Below, in pieces: positions 43,686 through 51,353 of a stretch of 64,000 nucleotides of DNA. Positions within the stretch are counted from its first letter, which is position 1; each line of letters opens with the position of its first letter. Origin of the DNA: Halomicrobium zhouii (GTDB lineage: Archaea; Halobacteriota; Halobacteria; Halobacteriales; Haloarculaceae); contig NZ_FOZK01000001.1 in NCBI RefSeq assembly GCF_900114435.1, forward strand, positions 372,001-436,000, written 5' to 3'. The translations under genes were made by a program, and so were the position numbers. Under the pieces are notes generated by a model. The model was not told the DNA's origin and did no database searches. It saw only the letters and a list, made by a program, of their open reading frames with translations.

Positions 43686-43762
43686 GGACGCCGATAGACT
43701 CACTCCGCTCGTCTATCGAGCCCTGCGCTCCCTCCGCTCGCGCAGGACGCCTGCCCGCCACC
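43686..43762. repeat. 57-bp double-hairpin repeat, locus 2 (single unit)
   Basis: One unit with both hairpins: CGATAGAC/GTCTATCG (8 bp) and CCTGCG/CGCAGG, with the usual loops. The second hairpin overlaps the end of the HNH gene and supplies its last codons and stop. Confidence 0.6.
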
Positions 43763-44552
43763 GGAGTTCCGCCCGCGAGTAGTGGCCGAACTCGGCGCGG
43801 CGGTGACAGGCGATGCAGAGGGAGACGACGTTGTCGAGGGTGTGGGCGTCTGCCATCGAAAACACTGGCGACTCGACGAAGACTCGAACCGGAATGATGT
43901 GATGAACGTCCGGATTACGGCCCAGCGTTTCAGCGTCGGCTCCGCAAATAACGCAGGCGTATTCGTCCCGTTCGAGCGCCTGACTGCGAACCTGGTCCCA
44001 GCCTGATCCATACGCTTCGTTCCCACCGCCACGCCAGTTTGGATGTCCCTCTCCCGTAAATTCCTCGGAAATCCACTCTGCGAGACAGTCACGACAGCAG
44101 AGCGTCGCCTCGCCATAGACGCCACTCGGGTACCGTTCGAACGACACATCGCAGACGTCGCACGTGTACTGTCGTTTCCCCCCTTTCCAGCGTGGATTCG
44201 CATCGCCTTCGAGATGGGGCGTCGTTCGCCACGACTCACTTTCGACACACGTCGAGCAGAACTTCCCCGGTTTCTCACTGGGGTAGTACTCGAAGTCAGC
44301 CCCACAGATCTCACACGCCGTGGTTTCCTTCCCACCCCGGTAGTTCGGATTGTTCTCACCATCGTACGAGACTGCTCTATCGTGGCACTCAGACGAGCAG
44401 TACTTCTTCGCGTAGTCGCTGTAGAACGAGACACCACACTCCTCACACTCACGATTCGGTAGGCGCTCGTCGTGCGAAGCGCTGTGATGGACGCCCAGTC
44501 CACGCCTGCTATCGAACTGATCACCACAGGTCGGACACGTGTGTTCCGCCAT
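43713..44552 (-). CDS. HNH endonuclease with zinc-finger array
   Basis: 279 residues. The N-terminus has a C2H2-like finger (CPTCGDQFDSRRGLGVHHSA). Three similar CxxC...CxxC units follow (ECEECGVSFYSDYAKKYCSS; ACEICGADFEYYPSEKPGKF; CDVCDVSFERYPSGVYGE), each followed by a short Pro-Asn-(Y/W)-R/K-G-G linker. The C-terminal HNH domain reads CVICGADAETLGRNPDVHHI, then LDNVVSLCIACHRRAEFGHY, giving the two metal CxxC pairs and the catalytic His-His. A DNA nuclease of the type found in homing or defence genes. A leaderless promoter (TTTTTAATTT) precedes it. The gene's 3' end is made of the 57-bp repeat. Confidence 0.82.
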   Translation of the reverse strand: MAEHTCPTCGDQFDSRRGLGVHHSASHDERLPNRECEECGVSFYSDYAKKYCSSECHDRAVSYDGENNPNYRGGKETTACEICGADFEYYPSEKPGKFCSTCVESESWRTTPHLEGDANPRWKGGKRQYTCDVCDVSFERYPSGVYGEATLCCRDCLAEWISEEFTGEGHPNWRGGGNEAYGSGWDQVRSQALERDEYACVICGADAETLGRNPDVHHIIPVRVFVESPVFSMADAHTLDNVVSLCIACHRRAEFGHYSRAELRWRAGVLRERRERRAR

Positions 44553-44574
44553 ATTATTCCAGCATACCTTCGAG

Positions 44575-44584
44575 AAATTAAAAA
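44575..44584 (-). promoter_or_regulatory. TATA element for the HNH gene
   Basis: The minus strand reads AGTTTTTAATTT, 23-32 bases before the ATG at 44552, in a short AT-rich patch. Confidence 0.55.
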
Positions 44585-44657
44585 CTCCCCAAGCGCGGTG
44601 AAAGTAAAACGGTGCGGGGGAAACCTCGCCGGAAACTTAGCGGCAAAAGTTGTCTAG

Positions 44658-44729
44658 GTCCAGGTGCGGGAATTGAACCCGCCTCACAGCCGCCACAGGG
44701 CTGTAGGATGCCACTACCCCAACCCGGAC
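44658..44729 (-). tRNA. tRNA-His (GUG)
   Basis: 72 bases on the minus strand. The extra G-1 pairs with C73. The acceptor is TCCGGGT/ACCTGGA with a G-U pair. The anticodon arm is CAGCC-CTGTGGC-GGCTG with anticodon GTG. The T arm is GCGGG-TTCAATT-CCCGC. CCA is not encoded. Confidence 0.93.
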
Positions 44730-44832
44730 ACGTTGAAGCATATGAGGATAACCGGCTGAGATAAATATACGTTACGACTCCACCCCCGCTTCGAGAGGCT
44801 TTTGCACCCGGACCGCCTTTCCCCGTGCAAGC

Positions 44833-45285
44833 GTGGCCATCACGGACAAGATATACGTCAAGAACCACCGCCAGCTCGCCTCACAGCTGGAGACGTCGTT
44901 CCCCAAGGGTGCGTTCAAGGGCGCGACCCTGGACATCCTGTTCCAGGGCGAGGGGCTGGCGAAGCTCAACGAGGCCAGTCGCGACCGGGTCCTCGAGTTC
45001 GCCGAGGACTTCCTGGACTGTGACTGCCAGGCCAACCCCCACTGCGGCTGTGCCGAGCGGAAGTTCACCCGCTACCTGCTGGAACTCCGCGAGCAGGGCC
45101 TGGGGCCTCAGGGCGTCGTCGACGTGATGGGCGACGACTACATGCTGTACGCCTATCCCGGCGACGTGCGGAACTTCCTCGACGACTCGATCCGGACGCT
45201 GGAGGCGGTCGAGGCGCTGGCGGAAGTCGACGGGCAGGGAGACGTCGCAGCGAAGGCGCGCCAGAAACGGGACGACCTGGTTTGA
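44833..45285 (+). CDS. conserved haloarchaeal cysteine-containing protein (DUF5814-like)
   Basis: 150 residues: KIYVKNHRQLASQLETSFPK, GAFKGATLDILFQGEGLAKL, then FLDCDCQANPHCGCAERKFT with five clustered cysteines (a likely metal site), and later DVMGDDYMLYAYPGDVRNFL. Widespread in haloarchaea; I associate the pattern with DUF5814 but am not certain. Function unknown. Its TGA stop lies in TTTGACATCC, the first bases of the right end of the adjacent TnpB element. Confidence 0.7.
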   Translation: MAITDKIYVKNHRQLASQLETSFPKGAFKGATLDILFQGEGLAKLNEASRDRVLEFAEDFLDCDCQANPHCGCAERKFTRYLLELREQGLGPQGVVDVMGDDYMLYAYPGDVRNFLDDSIRTLEAVEALAEVDGQGDVAAKARQKRDDLV

Positions 45286-45292
45286 CATCCTC

Positions 45293-45310
45293 CCCGGTGT
45301 GAACACCGGG
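45293..45310. repeat. right-end hairpin of the TnpB element
   Basis: CCCGGTGT GA ACACCGGG, an 8-bp stem with a 2-base turn. It lies directly downstream of TnpB on the minus strand and overlaps the expected 3' region of a TnpB guide RNA. Confidence 0.65.
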
Positions 45311-45333
45311 ATCTCCTCTCCGGCGTGGGAGTC

Positions 45334-46680
45334 TCAGACTGCCTGCGACTCCCCGGAGGCAACATTCCCGTCACGAGGGACGGTACTCTGGTCTGTGCGC
45401 TGTTCTTTGGGACGGTGAGAGCGTGGTGACTCCGACCAGGTGTGGTCGTCCCACTCGAACCGCACGGGCCGTGCCATCGGCCTGACTGCGTTGCTCGTGT
45501 GCCGCTTCAGGAACGTCTCTGATGCTGCAAGGTCGGCGTGTCCCTCGAACCCACACGGACACGTGAGTGTGTCCTGATGCCGTGTCGTTCGGTCTGTCGA
45601 ACCACACTGCGGGCACGCTTGACTCGTCCACGCTTCCGACCGAACTTCGATTGCAATTCCGTACTCTTCGGCAGTACAGGCTAATCGTTCGGTGAACTGC
45701 TTGAACGCCCAGAAGTTGTGGGTCTTGGCGTTAGTCTCGACAGACCAGTACGTCTCCAGTACGTCGGTCAATCCACCGATATACACCGTGTTCACGCCGT
45801 CCTCGTAGAGCCGCTCCAGCAGGTCACGGCACAGCGCTTCTTGAGCGTGCTCGCGGCGACGGGTTCGTTTCCGGTATAGTCGCCGGATGCGTTTGCTACT
45901 GTATCGGCCATCTTCGAGTTTCGACTGTAATCGGGCAATCTCTCGCGTCGTCTCGCGGAACCGCTGGAATAACTCGCGGCCCTCGTACAGATATTGCTTG
46001 CCGGTCGTGGTAGTGCAGGCGACGAGGTTGTTCGCACCGATGTCCAGAGCGGCCGTCTCGTCAGCCAGTGGAGTGTCCCGGACGTCCTCAGAAACAGTGA
46101 CGGGTTGCGAAGCTCGGACGGTGCTATCAGTCTCGTCGTACCACAGGTCCAACCGACCCTGTTTTTCGTACTCAGGCCAGTTCGGGTCGCCAGCGATTTC
46201 GAGCCGGAGTCGTCCAGTGTGGTCGTATCGGTCTTTCAACTCGCTCCCAACGAGTATTTCAAGTCGGGAGCGCTCGCCCCATTCGACCGTGTACGACGTA
46301 TTGCGAATGACGGTCTTGAGTTGCCGGCCGTCATCTTCGTTCCCACGGAAGCCCGGTGGTTCCGGGTGTTCCGTGACTAATGTGTTCGACTCGCCGTGAT
46401 ACTGGTCTTTCAGACGAAAGAACCCGCGCCACGCTTCGCTGTTTGTCCGTATCACCTGTTGCGCGGTTGATGCACCAAGCACGCCTTTATACTGACCTTC
46501 GAGACTGCCGGTGTCGGCGTCCCAGACGCCGCCCTCGAACCCCTCTTCGTCGTTGTACCGCATGAGGCGTTCGTAGTTGACTTCGTTCCAGAGAGCGGCG
46601 GAAGCGTCCAACAGGTCCACCAGCAGTTGCTCTCCACTCTCGGAGAGTGGTCGGACGGCGAATGTGTTGGTTCGCTTCAT
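45334..46680 (-). CDS. tnpB: TnpB (OrfB) RNA-guided nuclease homologue, active site doubtful
   Basis: 448 residues. RuvC motif I is [11 protein letters not shown] with Asp213. The second motif region reads [17 protein letters not shown], so positions 302-303 are Gly-Gly where TnpB proteins usually have Glu-Asp or Glu-Asn. The zinc ribbon is CPQC (356-359) and CPC (374-376), and the third RuvC acid is in [12 protein letters not shown] (Asp383). TnpB uses an RNA copied from the element's right end to guide cleavage (known). The lost acid could mean a nuclease-dead protein or simply a clade-specific change. The C-terminal tail after residue 400 is polar. Confidence 0.88.
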   Translation of the reverse strand: MKRTNTFAVRPLSESGEQLLVDLLDASAALWNEVNYERLMRYNDEEGFEGGVWDADTGSLEGQYKGVLGASTAQQVIRTNSEAWRGFFRLKDQYHGESNTLVTEHPEPPGFRGNEDDGRQLKTVIRNTSYTVEWGERSRLEILVGSELKDRYDHTGRLRLEIAGDPNWPEYEKQGRLDLWYDETDSTVRASQPVTVSEDVRDTPLADETAALDIGANNLVACTTTTGKQYLYEGRELFQRFRETTREIARLQSKLEDGRYSSKRIRRLYRKRTRRREHAQEALCRDLLERLYEDGVNTVYIGGLTDVLETYWSVETNAKTHNFWAFKQFTERLACTAEEYGIAIEVRSEAWTSQACPQCGSTDRTTRHQDTLTCPCGFEGHADLAASETFLKRHTSNAVRPMARPVRFEWDDHTWSESPRSHRPKEQRTDQSTVPRDGNVASGESQAV

Positions 46681-46841
46681 CTGCCAACTGATGGAAGGAG
46701 CGCTTGGAACATAAATTACAGTCCTTCTGGGCGAAAGTAAAGCTGGTGGAGACTCGGGATGAGCAGTTCCACGGCGGTTTCTCAGCGGAGCGTACGCTAT
46801 TCACGCCCATTGAACAAACCGAAGGTTTAGCGATGCCCATC

Positions 46842-46860
46842 AGAACGCTCAGCGTTCTGA
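46842..46860. repeat. left-end hairpin of the TnpB element
   Basis: CAGAACGC TCA GCGTTCTG, an 8-bp perfect stem, with AAACC/GGTTT just before it (46817-46829). These are likely subterminal hairpins recognised by the transposase. Confidence 0.55.
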
Positions 46861-46935
46861 GGATGCCGTGAACGGCGTGACTCTCTCGCTGTTGAAGGGG
46901 AGAGACGCCGCAGAGAAGGGCCGGGCCGAGTTCAG

Positions 46936-47361
46936 CTAGGCGTCTTCGAAGCTCCCGATGCGGTAGGAGGTCTCCTCCTCGTCGTCGCCGTCGAGGTCCT
47001 CGAGCTGGACGACGTCTTCGTCGTCGTTCTGGTCGAGTTGCTGGCGGAGTTTGGTGACGTAGCGCTTGTGCTCTTCGAGCTGTTCGCGCAGGTGGTCGGC
47101 CTCCAGTTCGAGGCGCTCGTGTTCCCGGACGAAGCTCTTGGGAACCTCGACCTTGGGCGGGAAGCTCTCGGTGGTGCTCTCGGACTCGCCGACTTCGTGT
47201 TCGGGGACGACCTCGACCTGGCCGTCGTGGGCGACGAGCATGTCGACGTAGTCACGGAAGACTGCAGACAGCGAGATGTCACGTTCCTCTGCGATGTCCC
47301 GGAGCGTCTCGAACTTCTCCTGGCTCACCCTGAACGAGATGGTCTTGTTCTTGTTGCCCAT
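46936..47361 (-). CDS. ribbon-helix-helix protein with coiled-coil tail
   Basis: 141 residues from the ATG at 47361 (MGNKNKTISFRVSQEKFETL). The N-terminal 45 residues are an RHH DNA-binding fold (KTISFRV strand; EKFETLRDIAEERDISLSAV and FRDYVDMLV helices). A Glu/Leu-rich coiled coil follows (SFVREHERLELEADHLREQL, EEHKRYVTKLRQQLD) and an acidic tail. A DNA-binding regulator or nucleoid protein; not an obvious antitoxin because no toxin partner is adjacent. An in-frame ATG at 47391 would add ten residues. Confidence 0.75.
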   Translation of the reverse strand: MGNKNKTISFRVSQEKFETLRDIAEERDISLSAVFRDYVDMLVAHDGQVEVVPEHEVGESESTTESFPPKVEVPKSFVREHERLELEADHLREQLEEHKRYVTKLRQQLDQNDDEDVVQLEDLDGDDEEETSYRIGSFEDA

Positions 47362-47593
47362 TGATGTGTTACTGTTGCTCGTTCTACCCACTTAATCGTT
47401 TGTCAGACGCACCTACGTCGGGCGATCGGGGGACCGACTCCAGTACCTCGCACCGTCGTATCACTTTCCCGAGGGATGTGGAAAGCGACAGACGGCGACA
47501 GAAGTGATGCACAGACTGAAAATTTAGATTATGTGTGTCTGTACACTGAATATCCGCGACTGATGGAGAGACGACTGTCGTCGACTGTCCCAG

Positions 47594-47655
47594 GTGTCAC
47601 CGGCGTGACTGCCTGGGTGTCATCGGCGTGACTGTCTGGGTGTCACCGACTCGCC
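47594..47655. repeat. 23-bp direct repeat at the end of the DCC-family gene
   Basis: About 2.5 units of GTGTCACCGGCGTGAC plus TGCCTGG. The last unit contains the stop codon of the gene at 47643. The remaining 200 bases up to the RHH gene show nothing more. Confidence 0.6.
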
Positions 47656-48041
47656 GGCGGGGAGGCGCTCCGGTAGCGCCCCCAGATCGTGCGTCGGTCG
47701 CCGATCCAGCGGTAGAGTCCCTCCCGGAACCGGGCGTAGCCGGGGACCTGCCTGAGGGCGCCGAACAGTGGCCGCGTCGCCGGGAGCGCCAGTTCGATGG
47801 TTCGCTCGGCGGCGGCGCCACACGAGTAGGCCGCGTCGTCGGTCAGGAGGTGCATGCACCGGTCGTAGGACTCGGGCAGTCGGGCGCGCTGGTCGGGCGA
47901 GAGCTCCGAGAAACCCACTGGCTCGAACTCCCCGTGACGGAGTGCGAGCTCGACCGACCAGGTACAGAAGCCACACTGGTCGTCGTAGACGAGCCGTGGC
48001 GGGGCAGCGGCGGTCTGTGCGGTGTGTGCAGTCGACATCAT
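47643..48041 (-). CDS. DCC1-like thiol-disulfide oxidoreductase (DUF393)
   Basis: 132 residues. The redox motif PPRLVYDDQCGFCTWSVELA (CxxC in the DDQCGFC context) is diagnostic. It continues CMHLLTDDAAYSCGAAAERT and PLFGALRQVPGYARFREGLY, RWI, typical of the family. Thought to handle disulfides or act as a redox sensor. The ATG overlaps the stop of the upstream cupin gene by 4 bases (ATGA), so the two are translationally coupled. Confidence 0.85.
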   Translation of the reverse strand: MMSTAHTAQTAAAPPRLVYDDQCGFCTWSVELALRHGEFEPVGFSELSPDQRARLPESYDRCMHLLTDDAAYSCGAAAERTIELALPATRPLFGALRQVPGYARFREGLYRWIGDRRTIWGRYRSASPPASR

Positions 48042-48505
48042 GTGAACCGGCCTGTCTCCGCGTCGCACTCCTCGCAGACCGTCACGAGTGCGTCGCGGTC
48101 GTCGGTCATCTCGATGCGGTTCTCGGTGCGGCCGCCGCAGTCCGTACACTCCCGGAGCATCTCCGTCGCGCCGGCGTCGGCGGGTGCGCCCATGGCGAGC
48201 GCCACCACCCGCTCGTCACCCCGGTTAGTGCCGAGTTGCCACTCGCCGGGGGCGAAGCGGATGAACTCGCCAGCAGCCACGTCGACGTCACCGTCCTCCG
48301 TCTCGAACGTGACGGTGCCGCGCTGGACGTGAAATACCTCCTCCTGGTCGGCGTGGCGGTGGTAGCCGAAGCCGAAGCTGTCGCCGGGGGCGAGCTCGTA
48401 GTAGTTCACCGCGACGTCGTCGGTGTCGAGCGCGTTCGAGAGCGGGCGCTTGACGTCGGCGGGACCCATCCGCGAGTCGACGGCGTCGAGAGTGACCTTC
48501 TCCAT
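48038..48505 (-). CDS. cupin with C-terminal zinc ribbon
   Basis: 155 residues. The cupin core is GFGYHRHADQEEVFHVQRGT (His-His-Glu ligands) with motif 2 in EFIRFAPGEWQLGTNRGDER. The C-terminus adds CTDCGGRTENRIEM and VCEECDAETGRF, a four-Cys zinc site. The fusion of a metal beta-barrel and a zinc ribbon suggests a redox or metal-handling enzyme or sensor. It forms a two-gene operon with the DCC-like thiol oxidoreductase. Confidence 0.8.
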   Translation of the reverse strand: MEKVTLDAVDSRMGPADVKRPLSNALDTDDVAVNYYELAPGDSFGFGYHRHADQEEVFHVQRGTVTFETEDGDVDVAAGEFIRFAPGEWQLGTNRGDERVVALAMGAPADAGATEMLRECTDCGGRTENRIEMTDDRDALVTVCEECDAETGRFT

Positions 48506-48601
48506 GTCTGACGATTGGGCGGCCAGCGAGTAAAGGTACTGGGCGTGCGGGGCGGAGCCGCTGCTGGTCGGGCACGGTATCGCGAAGAAACGGGAGTCAG
48601 C

Positions 48602-48780
48602 CGGCGTCCAGTCGAACTGTGTGAGACTGGGCTCGGGAGACGAGTGCAGCGAGTCTCCCGGCGTCCGGCGGAACTGTGTGAGGCCGGGCTCGGGTGACGA
48701 CCAACGGGAGTCAGCCGGCGTCCAGTCGAACTGTGTGAGACTGGGCTCGGGAGACGAGTGCAGCGAGTCTCCCGGCGTCC
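48602..48780. repeat. 57-bp double-hairpin repeat, locus 3 (reverse orientation)
   Basis: Three full units and a 7-base tail, in the opposite orientation to loci 1, 2 and 4. Units 1 and 3 are identical; unit 2 differs in both stems, keeping them paired (CCAGTC/GACTGG against CCGGCC/GGCCGG-like). It lies between the cupin gene and the small zinc protein. Confidence 0.75.
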
Positions 48781-48822
48781 GACCGCTGTCGTAGAACTAC
48801 GGGCGCGTGTGGGCGGCGGGGC

Positions 48823-48987
48823 TCACTCGGACCGGTCGATGTCGAGCTCTTCGTCCACGTCCGAGAGCCACTCGGCTTCCTCGAGCTCCTCCAGTTGCTC
48901 GCGGAAGTGCACCTGGCAGACGCCGACCTTCACCGCGTCCTTTTCGACGGCGACGTCGGCCTCGTTCTCGCAGTAGTGGCACTGCAT
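48823..48987 (-). CDS. 54-residue zinc-finger protein (DUF6757-like)
   Basis: Complete small gene: MQCHYCENEADVAVEKDAVK, VGVCQVHFREQLEELEEAEW, then an acidic end. CxxC at 3-6 and CxxH at 24-27 form a zinc site. The pattern matches DUF6757, a small conserved haloarchaeal family of unknown function. No other gene competes for this interval. Confidence 0.75.
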   Translation of the reverse strand: MQCHYCENEADVAVEKDAVKVGVCQVHFREQLEELEEAEWLSDVDEELDIDRSE

Positions 48988-49078
48988 GGCAGGCGCTATG
49001 GACTGGGGGGCATTGAACCCTCCGCTCTCGTATGCCAGGCGTCAGACGGCCGGTTGTAATGGATTACACCTATCACTA

Positions 49079-49855
49079 TCAGACGTCGAGGGCCCGGCGG
49101 ATGCGCTCGAAGGCAGCGTCGTCGAGGCCGGCCACGCCGAGAACCTCTCCGTGGGCGTCGCTCCCGCCGGTTTCGAGCAGGTCGTATCGTTCGACGGCCC
49201 GGTCGACGGGTGCCGTGTCGACCGCGTCGTCGTAGGGGTACCAGCGCTCGACGGCGTCGAGCGAGTCACACAGGGCGAGCGCGGCGTCGGGGTCGGGGTA
49301 CCGCAGCGGATGCGCCAGGCCGACCAGCCCGCAGGCCTCGGCGAGGAGGTCGCGCCCGCGCTCGAACGAGGGCACCTCGCGGGGGACGTAACACGGGCAG
49401 TCGTCGCCGATCAGGTCGTCGAAGGCTCCCTGGACGTCGTACTCGCTCACCTCGGCGATGGCGCGTGCGACGTGGGGGCGACCCAGCCCGGGTCGGGGCT
49501 CGACGGGCAACGAGACACCCAGGCGGTCCTCGACGCAGTCGACGATGGCGGCGCCGCGTTCCTCGCGGTTCGCCTGTATTCGGTCGCACTCCGAGACGAG
49601 CGCGTTGGTCGGTCGGGCGCCGTAGCCCAGCAGGTCGACGCGCTGGTCGCCGGCGTCGACCCGGAGTTCGATTCCGTGGATCACCAGCATCCCGTCGCGC
49701 TCGACGACGGGCCCGTCGAGGTCGGGATGAAGGCGGTCGTGGTCCGTGATGGCCACGGCGTCCAGCCCTGCCTCACGAGCGATACCGGGCACTTCCGGGA
49801 GCGTCAGCGTCCCGTCGGAGTTCGTGGTGTGGACGTGCAGGTCGGCGACGACCAT
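49079..49855 (-). CDS. PHP-domain phosphoesterase
   Basis: 258 residues. The PHP metal motifs are MVVADLHVHTTNSDG (HxH), AVAITDHDRLHPD (TDHD), VIHGIELRVDAGDQRVDLLG, VGLAHPLRYPD and LETGGSDAHGEVLG (SDAH). This set matches the PHP enzymes that dephosphorylate nucleotides or trim RNA ends (RNase AM/3',5'-bisphosphate phosphatase type). Cytoplasmic. The promoter region (49860-49975) is shared with the divergent DUF5789 gene. Confidence 0.85.
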   Translation of the reverse strand: MVVADLHVHTTNSDGTLTLPEVPGIAREAGLDAVAITDHDRLHPDLDGPVVERDGMLVIHGIELRVDAGDQRVDLLGYGARPTNALVSECDRIQANREERGAAIVDCVEDRLGVSLPVEPRPGLGRPHVARAIAEVSEYDVQGAFDDLIGDDCPCYVPREVPSFERGRDLLAEACGLVGLAHPLRYPDPDAALALCDSLDAVERWYPYDDAVDTAPVDRAVERYDLLETGGSDAHGEVLGVAGLDDAAFERIRRALDV

Positions 49856-49944
49856 CTCGACTCGACCCTCGCCCGCTCACCCTATGCCGGTTCCGGTGTG
49901 CACCTTATACGCCCTTGATGGCATTGTATGATTAATAGTGAAGG

Positions 49945-49951
49945 TTTATTA
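49945..49951 (+). promoter_or_regulatory. TATA element for the DUF5789 gene
   Basis: GAAGG-TTTATTA, a BRE followed by TATA, 24-30 bases before the ATG at 49975. This decides the start: transcription should begin at or just before the ATG. Confidence 0.65.
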
Positions 49952-49974
49952 ACGACCATGAAGAATGCTGGTGC

Positions 49975-50262
49975 ATGCGACTGCTCGACAGCGCGACGAC
50001 GCCGATGAACGACCACGACTACCCCGCGACGACCAGCGACCTCATCGAGGCCTACGGCGACGTGCAACTCGACCTCCCGAACGGCACGGAGTCCCTCGGC
50101 GACGTGCTCGAACGACTCACGCCGGAGACGTACGAGTCAGCCGACCAGGCGCGCCTGGCGATGTACAGCGCCGTCTCCTCGAAGGGCATCGGCCGCGTGG
50201 GCTACTCCGACCGCGACCCGGTCTCCATCAGCGAGGACGGCCCCGACCAGCTCTCGATTTAG
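49975..50262 (+). CDS. DUF5789 family small protein
   Basis: 95 residues: YPATTSDLIEAYGDVQLDLP, NGTESLGDVLERLTPETYES, then ARLAMYSAVSSKGIGRVGYS and DRDP. This is the haloarchaeal DUF5789 pattern, small acidic proteins of unknown function. The ATG at 49975 fits the promoter; the next ATG at 50005 is possible. Confidence 0.8.
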   Translation: MRLLDSATTPMNDHDYPATTSDLIEAYGDVQLDLPNGTESLGDVLERLTPETYESADQARLAMYSAVSSKGIGRVGYSDRDPVSISEDGPDQLSI

Positions 50263-50423
50263 GGCTCCGTTTCCTGCGGGGAGCGTTTCTGGGTGTAGAT
50301 CCCCGTCTGATCACCCTTCGTAGACCCGGAGACCAGACCAGTCGACCTCTGACCAGCCGCTCTTGCAGCCTGTGAGTTGAACCGGTGGTTCGTCGGAATT
50401 GCGCTGGAAAAAACAAGACTACC

Positions 50424-50842
50424 AACAGCCAGAAAGCCCTCGGCGCGCTCCGGTCCCGCGGACCTCCTGTGCTCCTCGCTACGCTCCGGTGCTTGAAGGT
50501 CCGGGGTTCCCGGACCCCGCCTCGCCCTTTCATCCACCAGGCACAGCACCGCAGCCCTGCCCTTCCCCTGGTCGGCCGACGAGACGGCCTCCCGGCCGGG
50601 CGGTTGCGGAGCGGTCAGGAAGCGTGTCGCGCCGCCAGGCGCGACCGGGGAGGGGTGGCGGAGCCAATCGCGAGTGCGTGCCGAACGGAGTGAGGCAGCG
50701 CGAGCGACGGCTGTCCCTGGGGGACTGAAAGGGCGAGGTGGGGTCGCGCTGCAAGGCAGTCGCTCAGCGGGCCCTACCCGAACGCACGTGAGGGTATCCC
50801 GCTGAGCGACCGCGAGCCCGCCGAGGGCTTTCGAGGTGTTTA
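50424..50842. repeat. composite inverted hairpin element, copy C
   Basis: The left arm (CAGCCAGAAAGCCCTCGGCG to CCTCGCCCTTTC) has GGTCCGGGGTTC-type inner pairs. The core is in the same orientation as copy A (GCAGCCCTGCCCTTCCCCTG, CCCGGCCGGGCGGTTG, GGAGCGGTCAGGAAGCGTG, GAGGGGTGGCGGAGCCAATC). The right arm (GACTGAAAGGGCGAGG to GAGGGCTTTCGAGGTGTTTA) includes a perfect 13-bp hairpin GTCGCTCAGCGGG/CCCGCTGAGCGAC. It fills the 50263-50942 gap. Confidence 0.75.
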
Positions 50843-50942
50843 CGGTCGTGCTCACTCAGGTCGTTTCGGCCGTCACAGATCGATACGTAGCTCACTTGTA
50901 CTGAGCAAACATTACCACTCACTCCGAAAATCCGACGTCGAA

Positions 50943-51353
50943 CTACCGGTCCAGGAACTCGGGTCGGTCGACGATGTCGGTGCTATCGACCTCCTGGCGG
51001 TCGAGCACGTCGCTGGTCTCCAGTGCCTCGGGGAGGCCGTCGCGGCCGCCGGTCGGGCGGTCGTCCGGGTCGACGGTGACCGTCTCGCCCTCGACGAGCT
51101 CGGCCCAGACCGCGTCGCCGTCGGCGTTGGCCCGCTCGGCGGCCTCGGTGGCCTCCTGGCGCCCCTCGCGGTAGGCGAGTTCGACCAGGCTCTTGTTGTA
51201 GGAGGTGTCCATCTCGTCGTAGACGGCCTCCAGTTCGTCGCGGTTGTACTCGCCGAGTTTCTCGGCCACGCCGATGGCGTAGGCCCGTTCGGTGGCCTCG
51301 TCCTTGTCCAGGGCGTCCCAGTCGGTCCCGTACTCGCGCTCGTAGAGGCTCAT
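50943..51353 (-). CDS. conserved haloarchaeal helical protein
   Basis: 136 residues: MSLYEREYGTDWDALDKDEA, TERAYAIGVAEKLGEYNRDE, LEAVYDEMDTSYNKSLVELA, then acidic sequence. Mostly helical and cytoplasmic. Its ATG overlaps the stop of the KaiC-like ATPase by 4 bases, and the pair is conserved in my memory of haloarchaea, suggesting a shared job. Function unknown. Confidence 0.65.
   Translation of the reverse strand: MSLYEREYGTDWDALDKDEATERAYAIGVAEKLGEYNRDELEAVYDEMDTSYNKSLVELAYREGRQEATEAAERANADGDAVWAELVEGETVTVDPDDRPTGGRDGLPEALETSDVLDRQEVDSTDIVDRPEFLDR

Larger units (their letters stand above)
45284..46920 (-). mobile_element. TnpB-only insertion element (IS1341/IS605-type)
   Basis: An OrfB/TnpB gene without TnpA. 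The right end (45284-45318) holds a perfect 8-bp hairpin CCCGGTGT-GA-ACACCGGG just past the TnpB stop, where the omega/re-RNA scaffold is usually encoded. The left end carries AAACC/GGTTT, CAGAACGC/GCGTTCTG and GGCGT...CTCTC/GAGAGACGCC hairpins (46817-46915). The exact left tip is not certain. Such elements are mobilised by TnpA supplied in trans (known). Confidence 0.7.
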
